Below are positions 1 through 5,932 of a stretch of 6,505 bases of DNA, piece by piece. The stretch comes from Synechococcus sp. UW140. Its GTDB lineage: Bacteria > Cyanobacteriota > Cyanobacteriia > PCC-6307 > Cyanobiaceae. Within the stretch, counting starts at the first letter, position 1. Every line of letters begins with the position of its first letter. The stretch is taken from assembly GCA_945878795.1 (NCBI GenBank), contig CAMDWF010000131.1:1-6505 (forward strand). Reading direction: 5' to 3'. The notes under the pieces were generated by a model. It was given only the letters and a program-made list of their open reading frames with translations. It was not told the origin of the DNA and made no database searches. The position numbers and the translations under genes were made by a program.

Positions 1-156
1 TCTCTGGACCAGAGGATCGGTCAATAATGCCCACTCTGACCACTTCAACCAACAACAAGTGATGGCCTGATGCTCAACCAGCTACAACGAGGAAATAAGC
101 CTGCGTTGTTGCGCTGCCACCACAGCGTCTTTCTCAGGAGGCCCTAATTCCTTGCA
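1..156. other. Left-end non-coding stretch, no supported gene
   Basis: No gene is recognisable here. On the plus strand, frames open from the window edge stop at 27, 62 and 70, so the tail of a convergent gene cannot be excluded, but the few codons (for example one ending NQQQVMA) are not recognisable. On the minus strand, a GTG at 34 opens a frame that leaves the window; it has no ribosome binding site and is not claimed. A 13-bp near-palindrome, CTCTGG-A-CCAGAG, lies at 2-14 beside the edge. Confidence 0.5.
84..127 (-). terminator. Two small stem-loops after the YciI-like gene: weak candidate transcript end
   Basis: Starting 30 nt past the YciI-like stop there are two adjacent hairpins. 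Bases 112-127 form a 5-bp stem (CGCTG/CAGCG) with a 6-nt loop. Bases 84-109 form a 9-bp stem with one bulged G (position 103) and a 7-nt loop. Neither is followed by a T-tract on the minus strand, so a standard intrinsic terminator is not established. They are the only structured elements in the likely 3' region of this gene string. Confidence 0.22.
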
Positions 157-453
157 TTAACCCACCCCCAGATCCCCCACCGCCCCAACCCACTGGTGCA
201 ACTTCCACTCCACACAATCACCAAGCAGCATCGGGTCCTGGCGGATCAAGGCATCGGCTGCCCCATAATCGGCCGCCTCAAGCACCAGTAAGCCGCCCCC
301 GCCGGGACGGCCCTCACTATCCACCAGATAGCCGCTGCTGAGACGGATGCCCTGGGAGCGCAGCCCCAGCACCCAATCGCGGTGGAGCGCCAGATGGGGC
401 CTGGCCTCGGCCACAGACACCCTCAGAATTTCCGTCTTGATGAACCAGGGCAT
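157..453 (-). CDS. YciI (YCII) family protein, 98 aa, function unknown
   Basis: The protein resembles the YCII family, small dimeric alpha/beta-barrel proteins of mostly unknown function (some relatives are implicated in dehalogenation or ring-opening steps). Visible family features are a MPWFIK first strand, His24 in the helix before the GIRLSSGYLVD strand (35-45), a Gly-rich turn RPGGGG (49-54) before the LLVLEA strand, an Ala-rich helix, and the DP pair at 73-74 ahead of the last strand EWKLHQW (82-88). Length is normal. The ATG at 453 is the only reasonable start, because a stop lies six codons upstream in frame. The nearest GAGG is 13 nt away, which is weak. It follows rlmN by 32 nt on the same strand and is probably cotranscribed, but this does not define its substrate. 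No signal peptide or membrane segment is seen, so it should be cytoplasmic. Confidence 0.85.
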   Translation of the reverse strand: MPWFIKTEILRVSVAEARPHLALHRDWVLGLRSQGIRLSSGYLVDSEGRPGGGGLLVLEAADYGAADALIRQDPMLLGDCVEWKLHQWVGAVGDLGVG

Positions 454-485
454 ATAAACAACATCGCCTCAGGGGCACCCGATTT

Positions 486-1595
486 TTAAAAATAGATCCT
501 TCCAGCCTGAGCCGGGTCACCAATCCGGCGCCGCAGCTGCCCGCAGGCCGCGTCCTGATCGAGGCCGCGACTGGCGCGCACACTCACGGCGATCTGGCGA
601 TCCTGCAAAGTGCGTCGAAAGGCTTCAACCTGCTTGGTCGTAGGACGATGGAACTCCTCCTCATCGATGGGGTTGTAGGGAATCAAATTGACGTGGCTTT
701 GGAAACCCCGCAGCAACTGGGCCAAGGCCTCTGCGTGGCGGCGTTGATCATTGAGCCCCCCCAGCAGGATGTATTCAAAGCTGACCCGGCGACCGGTGAG
801 GGCAACGTATTCCCGGCAATCCTGCAGCAGAGCCTCTATCGGATAGGCGCGGGCCGTTGGAATTAGCTGCTCCCGCAGGGCCTGATCGGGGGCATGGAGG
901 CTGACCGCCAGGGTGAACTGGGCGCGACCCAGGCGATGGAGGGCCCGTTCGGCAAAACCTGGCAGGCTGGAGGCCACGCCCACCGTGCTCACCGTGATCT
1001 GCCGCTGGGCCATGCCCAGCTCGCGACAGAGGCAGTCAATCGCAGCCAACACCGTGTCGCTGTTGAGCAATGGTTCGCCCATGCCCATGAACACCACATG
1101 GGTGGGCCGGCGTTCCATCGCCTCGCGCACACTCAGAACCTGGTCGACGATTTCATGCAGCTGCAACGAGCGCTGCAACCCCTGCTTGCCAGTTGCACAG
1201 AAGCGGCAAGCCATTGGGCAACCAACCTGGCTGCTGACACACACCGTCAGACGGTCAGGACTGGGGATGCCCACCGTCTCCAAGCTGAGACCATCGTCGG
1301 TGGCCAGCAATAGTTTGACCGTGCCATCTCGGGCCGTGGAGCGGTGCAACTCCGCCAGACGACCGATCGGATCAGGACCGGGCTGGGGCCAGCGCTGCCG
1401 CCAAGCCTTCGGCAGCACGGTGATGGCCTCCACACTGCGGGCTGAACGAGCGTAGATCCATTCGTGCAGCTGGCGGGCCCGATAGGCCGGCTGACCCTCG
1501 GCCTGGACCCAGTCCTCCAGTTGGGACTGGTCCAAGCCCAACAGGGGCGGGGGGGGAACAGTGACAGGACTGGAAGCCGGTCCGGCAGCGCTCAC
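486..1595 (-). CDS. rlmN: Dual-specificity 23S rRNA (adenine2503-C2) / tRNA (adenine37-C2) methyltransferase RlmN, 369 aa
   Basis: RlmN is a cytoplasmic radical-SAM enzyme that methylates carbon 2 of A2503 in 23S rRNA and A37 in some tRNAs, which supports accurate decoding. Positions below are counted from the longer GTG start at 1628; subtract 11 for the preferred start. The N-terminal domain has PAYRARQLHEWIY (47-59). C137, C141 and C144 form the CxxxCxxC 4Fe-4S site. C130 in the CVSSQVGC block and C362 in AACGQL match the two catalytic cysteines of the family. MGMGEP is at 181-186. No key residue is missing. I prefer GTG at 1595 because it overlaps the Hlip stop as GTGA and leaves a short leader before LLGL, as relatives have. 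The alternative GTG at 1628 (380 aa) would overlap the Hlip gene by 37 nt. Neither start has a clear Shine-Dalgarno site. A run of eight C codes for prolines near the N-terminus. The frame ends with TAA at 488-486. Confidence 0.95.
   Translation of the reverse strand: MSAAGPASSPVTVPPPPLLGLDQSQLEDWVQAEGQPAYRARQLHEWIYARSARSVEAITVLPKAWRQRWPQPGPDPIGRLAELHRSTARDGTVKLLLATDDGLSLETVGIPSPDRLTVCVSSQVGCPMACRFCATGKQGLQRSLQLHEIVDQVLSVREAMERRPTHVVFMGMGEPLLNSDTVLAAIDCLCRELGMAQRQITVSTVGVASSLPGFAERALHRLGRAQFTLAVSLHAPDQALREQLIPTARAYPIEALLQDCREYVALTGRRVSFEYILLGGLNDQRRHAEALAQLLRGFQSHVNLIPYNPIDEEEFHRPTTKQVEAFRRTLQDRQIAVSVRASRGLDQDAACGQLRRRIGDPAQAGRIYF
1549..1556 (-). repeat. rlmN: Octa-C homopolymer near the rlmN start
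   Basis: Eight consecutive C on the coding strand, followed by G and four more C, encode a Pro-Pro-Pro-Pro stretch just before the conserved LLGL start of the RlmN core. Such a run is prone to polymerase slippage and to sequencing or assembly indels. A one-base change would disconnect both candidate GTG starts from the enzyme frame, so the choice of start depends on the run length being correct. Confidence 0.7.
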
Positions 1596-1783
1596 GGCCG
1601 AATCAGGATGCCGTGGCCCAACTGCCACTCCACCAACATCAGGGCGATGAACCCGAGCATGGCGAGGCGCCCTTGCAGAAGCTCGTTATGGGTATGGAAG
1701 CCCCAGCGGGGCAAAACCCGCTGGGGGATTGGGGTGCCAAGGGCAGTTCGTTGGACCCGTTGTTTCATGATGGCATCAGTCAT
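1592..1783 (-). CDS. High-light-inducible protein (Hlip / small Cab-like protein), 63 aa
   Basis: Hlips are single-helix thylakoid proteins of the LHC superfamily. They form dimers that bind chlorophyll a and carotenoid, and they protect photosystem assembly and quench excess energy. Residues 34-45 read ELLQGRLAMLGF, matching the family motif ExxNGRxAMxGF with Glu34 and Arg39 in place but Gln37 where Asn is usual. A single membrane helix spans about 40-60, and the basic N-terminal ~28 residues would face the cytoplasm/stroma-like side. Length is normal for the family. The ATG at 1783 gives an ATGACTGA overlap with the rpoC2 stop and has AGGAGG upstream; Met6 (1768) is a weaker alternative start. 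Its own stop overlaps the preferred rlmN start by 4 nt, so translation of rpoC2, this gene and rlmN may be coupled. A perfect 10-bp inverted repeat lies within codons 20-28. The exact Hlip subtype cannot be assigned from sequence alone. Confidence 0.88.
   Translation of the reverse strand: MTDAIMKQRVQRTALGTPIPQRVLPRWGFHTHNELLQGRLAMLGFIALMLVEWQLGHGILIRP
1701..1726 (-). repeat. Perfect 10-bp inverted repeat (stem-loop) inside the Hlip gene
   Basis: The arm CCCCAGCGGG (minus strand 1726-1717) is followed by a 6-nt loop TTTTGC (1716-1711) and the exact complement CCCGCTGGGG (1710-1701). Nine of the ten pairs are G-C, so the mRNA should fold strongly at nt 58-83 of the Hlip reading frame. The bases encode P20 to G28. 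No U-rich tract follows on either strand, so it does not look like an ordinary intrinsic terminator. A role in slowing ribosomes, setting RNA ends or protecting the transcript is only an inference. Confidence 0.6.
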
Positions 1784-4700
1784 CGGACAGTAAGCCCTCC
1801 TCCTGGAGACCCTCGAGAGCCTCAGGATCCGGGATCAGATCCTCCACCAAGGCATCGTCGTCGAAACCAGGACGGGCAAAGGCGGCAAAGCCACTTGTGG
1901 TTGCCTCAATCCCATGGCGACTGCGAGTGGCTTCAAGATCCTCATCGGAAGGGTCGTCGAGCACGGCGGTTGACAAGGGCGGTGAAGGCATCTCAACCGT
2001 GTAATCGGGCCGCAGATTCTGCATCCGACGGAAGCCACTACCCTCCTCCTCAAGGATGTCGGGATGGGGTCCTGCCTCGGCGCGTAATTCCTCCTCGAAA
2101 CCACTGAAGCCAGTGCCAGCGGGGATCAAGCGGCCGATAATCACATTTTCCTTGAGGCCGCGCAACCAATCGCTCTTGCCTTCAATCGCGGCCTCCGTCA
2201 GCACCCGGGTGGTTTCCTGGAAACTGGCGGCCGAGATGAAGCTATCGGTATTAAGGGAGGCCTTGGTGATGCCCAAGAGCACGGGCGTGAACTCAGCCGG
2301 TGCGCCCCCGGTTATGGCCATGGCCGAATTGACCTGCTCCACCTGACGCAACTCGATCAGTTCGCCAGGCAACAGGGTCGTGTCACCGGCATCCTCGATG
2401 CGCACCTTGCTAGTCATCTGGCGAACGATGACCTCAATGTGCTTGTCATCAATGGAAACCCCCTGGGATTTGTAGACGTTCTGCACCTCGGTCACCATGC
2501 GGAACTGGAGATGGGAGATCGCCTCCTGGGCTGCCTCCATGGTGGGTTTGCGACTCCGTAGATCCTCAAAATGACACTCGAGCAGCTCGTGGGGATTGAT
2601 CGGACCATCGGTCAGCATTTCGCCGGCCCGCACCTGCTGGCCATCACTGACCATTACGGTGCGACCCAGCAGAATCGGATATTCGGTGATCGCGTCATCG
2701 CCCTCAATCACAGTAACCGTGATGGAGTCATCCTCATCTACCTGCTTGATCTGAACGGTACCCGCCTTGCGGCAGAGCACGGCAGATTCCCGTGGCCTAC
2801 GGGCCTCCAGCAGCTCTTCAATTCGCGGTAAACCCTGAACGATGTCACCGGTCTTTTGGCGTTCAAAAACCAACAGGGCCAAACCATCACCCCGTTGCAC
2901 CAGTTCGCCGTCGCGCACATGCAAAACGGAATCTGGCGAGACCATGTAGGGACGCCCCAAACGAATTGTCAAGGTGGAACCATCGATGGCTTCTACCTGG
3001 CCGCAACATGGGGCCTTAAAGTCTTCAGCAAGTAGATCACCATCCACCAAGCGCTGTCCCACCACAACTGCGGGGGTGGCTGTGCCCAAGTTCAGCGTGC
3101 TAGTGTCGCCGGCGCGCTCAACGATCAAGCGACGAATCGGTTCACCGGGAATCGATTCAGGTAACTGCACCACACCATCGTCCTTGCAAAGGATCTGGGT
3201 TGTGGCCACCACATCACCTCGCTTGACTGAAGTGCTGTCTTCCACCTGAAGTTCGGTGTGGGTGGAACCATGGCTGGCATCGGAGAGCGTGTCCCGACGG
3301 ACCAGCAGGGTTTCCAATATCACCAGTTGGAGGCGCTCAATCGTCTTGGAGCGCTTGTCAGCGATGGCCTCAACGTCAACCGTCATCTGCGGGGTGGTAT
3401 CAAACGTTTCCAAAATCAATTGGGTTCGCAGTAGCTCCACACCTTCAACTGATTTGATCAGTTCTCCATCTTTAAACGTCAGACGCTGACTAGCCTTAAG
3501 GGCAAGCGATGGCCCTCCCGTCTGCTTAACCATAGCCAGCTCGGGCAGGTGGGCCTCGTCGGGAATGGTGTATTCCTCAACAGGACGAACCAGTACAGCG
3601 CCGCCTTCAGGGGTATCAACAGCCTCAACAAAAACTATCGCCTCAGCCGTTTGACCTGGGGCAATTTCTTCGCCTGGATTTACCATGAGGCCTTCACCGC
3701 TATAGCGGGACAGCACTTTGCTGTCGGAGATAAGGTGGACAGAACCAGAGCGAACAATGATTTCGCGCAGAATATCATTCTTCTGGGTCACCGTCACAAT
3801 GCCGGCTGTCTGGCTAAAGATATCCTTGACCACTTCGGTGCCAGCCTCGATCCATTGGCCGTCTTCGATCATCAACAATGAAATATCCTTGTTGATCTCG
3901 TGGGTTTCCTGGGGAATCCACAACAGGGTCCCCCCCTTGCTCACCTCGTAGCCGTGCTTGGCCGAGCGAGCTTTCTTGATCGAGAGGCCAGGGGCAAAAC
4001 GAACAATGCCGCCGGTCTGGGTGCGGAAGCGGTCGTCGGCCAACTCTGCAATTACTTCTCCGGCACCGATTTTACTGCCAGGAGCTGTTTTCAACAGATA
4101 ACGTGAATTATCCTTATCCTCTAGATGCCAGATCTCACCGGAGTGGGTTGATTCCCCCAGCAGTTTGCAGTCTTTAAGGATGACACTTGCCGTGACAATC
4201 TGCACCTCACGAGAATCACCAGCAGACTCACGAAGGCGCACGGCACCGCCATATTCACTGACAAGGCGGCTTTCCGCCAGCACATCACCTGTGTAAACCG
4301 GCTTATTGCCCTCAACCACAGGTTGGGCGTTGGGTGGAAGATTATAAACGTCCCCACTGAAGACCCAAAGCCGACCCAGACGCTGGGCTTTATGGGTGAT
4401 GTTGCCTTGACGATCGGTAACCTCCCGAGGTTGAATGACCTCCTCGAAACGCACCTGACCAGCCAGATCACAAATCACATCTTTAGTGGCTTTTTCAACG
4501 CTCTTCTTAACAGCGGCACCAGAGGAAATCTGAGCAAGAATCGTATCCGATGGAACGTTCTGACCATCGGCAACGAACAAAATCGAACCTGATGTGATGT
4601 CCAATTTCTGCAGCTTCCCCTTGCCGCTTGGCTTGACGCTGAGGCCGAAGTCCGTTTCGGCCAACTGGGCCTCCACTCCATGGGGGGTGCGGTGGGGGCG

Positions 4701-5873
4701 GACACGGGCCCGGCCATCGAATTCGACTTCGCCTTCCACCAGAGAGCGCACCACACCGGTCTCGGCTGTGGAAACACCACCGGTGTGGAAAGTGCGCATG
4801 GTGAGCTGGGTGCCCGGCTCGCCAATGGACTGGGCGGCAATGATGCCCACGGCCTCGCCCAGATCAACCAACTGGTTGTGGGCAAGGGCCCAGCCATAGC
4901 ACTTGCGGCAAACCGAACGGGAAGCCTCACAGGTCAACGGCGAGCGGACCATCACGGTGGTGATGCCAGCGGCCTCTATGGCACGGCTCATAGGAGGGTC
5001 CATCTGGCCATCCCGTTCGACCATCACGGTGCCATCAGCAGCGACGACTGGTTCGGCGGCGAGACGGCCAACCAGCTTGCTGACAAAACGTCCTTTCTCG
5101 TCCGCCTCAATCAGGATGCCGCGGATGGTGCCACAATCCTCCTCACGCACGATGACGTCCTGGGCGACATCTACCAGACGACGGGTGAGATAACCAGAGT
5201 CCGCAGTGCGGAGGGCAGTGTCGACGAGACCTTTACGGGCCCCATAGGAAGAAATGACATATTCAGTAACCGTTAAACCCTCGCGGAAATTTGTACGAAT
5301 CGGCAAATCGATGATTTCCCCCTGGGGGTTAGCCATAAGACCCCGCATGCCCACCAACTGACGCACCTGCGACATCTTGCCGCGGGCACCGGAGTTGGCC
5401 ATCATCCAGACAGAATTAAGGGGATCGTTGTCATTGAAGTTGCGACGCACAGCGGCCACGAGACGTTCATTCGTCTCGGTCCAGGTGTCGATCACCTTGG
5501 TATGACGTTCCACCTCGGTAATTTCACCAAGCCGATAACGCTCTTCGGTCTCTGTTATTTGTTGTTCCGCTTCAGCAAGGAGAGCCGCCTTGTCTCCTGG
5601 AATGCGCAAGTCATCGACAGAAATAGAAACCGCCGCTTGGGTGGCGTAATGGAAGCCAAGATCCTTGAGTTCGTCAGCCATCGCCGCCGTTGCCGCCGTG
5701 CCGTGGTGCTTGTAAGCCCAAGCCACGAGATTGCGCAGGGCCTTCTTATCAATGATCCGGTTGCGAAACGGCGGCGCCTGGCTGGGAGTCGGGCGGCTGG
5801 CCGCAATGAGTTGAGCCGTTTTGGCAGCTTTGGCTGACTTCTTGCTCGTTTTCTTGGCGGGGGTGGCGGTCAT
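1776..5873 (-). CDS. rpoC2: RNA polymerase beta' subunit (C-terminal part of split beta'), complete, 1365 aa
   Basis: This is the second half of the split beta' subunit of cytoplasmic RNA polymerase, and its length matches Synechococcus RpoC2. The first ~36 residues are a Lys-rich tail (8 Lys, 4 Arg, 1 Asp in residues 1-47). The bridge-helix region follows (MMANSGARG at 157-165; ADSGYLTRRLVDVAQD at 224-239). A four-Cys zinc site is formed by C247, C315, C322 and C325. The trigger-loop segment runs from about 339 to 373 and includes TMRTFH at 358-363. The trigger loop is interrupted by the giant cyanobacterial SI3 insertion (about 370-1005), rich in repeated barrel-sandwich turns. The conserved C-terminal core resumes at GDIVQGLPRIEELLEARRP (1009-1027) and includes GVSIDDKHIEVIVRQM (1138-1153) and GITKASLNTDSFISAASFQE (1201-1220). 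An acidic tail closes the protein. The ATG at 5873 is chosen because conserved sequence begins soon after and no better start is seen. The last 8 nt overlap the Hlip gene. Confidence 0.98.
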   Translation of the reverse strand: MTATPAKKTSKKSAKAAKTAQLIAASRPTPSQAPPFRNRIIDKKALRNLVAWAYKHHGTAATAAMADELKDLGFHYATQAAVSISVDDLRIPGDKAALLAEAEQQITETEERYRLGEITEVERHTKVIDTWTETNERLVAAVRRNFNDNDPLNSVWMMANSGARGKMSQVRQLVGMRGLMANPQGEIIDLPIRTNFREGLTVTEYVISSYGARKGLVDTALRTADSGYLTRRLVDVAQDVIVREEDCGTIRGILIEADEKGRFVSKLVGRLAAEPVVAADGTVMVERDGQMDPPMSRAIEAAGITTVMVRSPLTCEASRSVCRKCYGWALAHNQLVDLGEAVGIIAAQSIGEPGTQLTMRTFHTGGVSTAETGVVRSLVEGEVEFDGRARVRPHRTPHGVEAQLAETDFGLSVKPSGKGKLQKLDITSGSILFVADGQNVPSDTILAQISSGAAVKKSVEKATKDVICDLAGQVRFEEVIQPREVTDRQGNITHKAQRLGRLWVFSGDVYNLPPNAQPVVEGNKPVYTGDVLAESRLVSEYGGAVRLRESAGDSREVQIVTASVILKDCKLLGESTHSGEIWHLEDKDNSRYLLKTAPGSKIGAGEVIAELADDRFRTQTGGIVRFAPGLSIKKARSAKHGYEVSKGGTLLWIPQETHEINKDISLLMIEDGQWIEAGTEVVKDIFSQTAGIVTVTQKNDILREIIVRSGSVHLISDSKVLSRYSGEGLMVNPGEEIAPGQTAEAIVFVEAVDTPEGGAVLVRPVEEYTIPDEAHLPELAMVKQTGGPSLALKASQRLTFKDGELIKSVEGVELLRTQLILETFDTTPQMTVDVEAIADKRSKTIERLQLVILETLLVRRDTLSDASHGSTHTELQVEDSTSVKRGDVVATTQILCKDDGVVQLPESIPGEPIRRLIVERAGDTSTLNLGTATPAVVVGQRLVDGDLLAEDFKAPCCGQVEAIDGSTLTIRLGRPYMVSPDSVLHVRDGELVQRGDGLALLVFERQKTGDIVQGLPRIEELLEARRPRESAVLCRKAGTVQIKQVDEDDSITVTVIEGDDAITEYPILLGRTVMVSDGQQVRAGEMLTDGPINPHELLECHFEDLRSRKPTMEAAQEAISHLQFRMVTEVQNVYKSQGVSIDDKHIEVIVRQMTSKVRIEDAGDTTLLPGELIELRQVEQVNSAMAITGGAPAEFTPVLLGITKASLNTDSFISAASFQETTRVLTEAAIEGKSDWLRGLKENVIIGRLIPAGTGFSGFEEELRAEAGPHPDILEEEGSGFRRMQNLRPDYTVEMPSPPLSTAVLDDPSDEDLEATRSRHGIEATTSGFAAFARPGFDDDALVEDLIPDPEALEGLQEEGLLSDD
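1796..1804 (-). promoter_or_regulatory. Candidate ribosome binding site for the Hlip gene, inside the end of rpoC2
   Basis: The minus strand reads AGGAGGAGG here, 12 nt before the ATG at 1783. This strong Shine-Dalgarno match supports the 1783 start over the in-frame Met codon at 1768. The spacing is somewhat long. The bases also encode a Gln-Glu-Glu-Gly stretch at the RpoC2 C-terminus, so the match could partly be a by-product of coding. Confidence 0.45.
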
Positions 5874-5932
5874 GGCGGCGCGCAGAGGAAGGGAAGCGAA
5901 GCAAACGGAGAGAGAGGGGAAAACCGGGGATG
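5874..5932 (-). other. rpoC1-rpoC2 spacer: pyrimidine-rich leader without a Shine-Dalgarno site
   Basis: The 59 nt between the rpoC1 stop and the rpoC2 ATG are 49/59 pyrimidine on the coding (minus) strand by hand count. They include an unbroken 17-nt C/T tract (5907-5923) and a 13-nt one (5884-5896). No GGAG- or GAGG-like site lies in the 15 nt before the ATG. The purine-rich, SD-like strings here are on the plus strand and cannot serve rpoC2. No promoter or terminator is evident. rpoC2 translation probably relies on coupling to rpoC1 or on SD-independent initiation, which is common in cyanobacteria; this is an inference. Confidence 0.6.

Noticed and set aside
2..14. The near-palindrome CTCTGG-A-CCAGAG at the left edge, considered as an operator or terminator stem
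   Set aside because: It is short, has a one-base centre, and its context is cut by the window edge.
482..493. The 12-bp AT palindrome ATTTTTAAAAAT at the rlmN stop, considered as a terminator or operator
   Set aside because: It is made only of an A/T run around the TAA stop with no GC stem, so chance is a sufficient explanation.
913..1455. A 180-codon plus-strand open frame opposite rlmN (with another at 894-1313)
   Set aside because: It lies antisense to the conserved radical-SAM core. High GC makes stops rare on the opposite strand, and there is no recognisable domain.
1701..1726. The Hlip-gene hairpin as a Rho-independent terminator
   Set aside because: The stem is strong, but no U-rich tract follows on either strand and the coding frame continues through it.
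1613..2107. A 164-codon plus-strand open frame across the rpoC2/Hlip/rlmN junction
   Set aside because: The product is rich in Pro, Arg and His with no domain, and it is antisense to three better-supported genes.
4475..4930. A 151-codon minus-strand frame within rpoC2 (and similar ones at 4121-4471 and 5555-5806)
   Set aside because: These are frame-shifted readings of rpoC2, whose own frame is unbroken and fully conserved here, so they are not frameshift remnants.
4680..5276. A 198-codon plus-strand open frame opposite rpoC2
   Set aside because: It is fully antisense to the zinc-site and trigger-loop region of rpoC2. Its translation matches no family I know and follows from the composition of the real gene.
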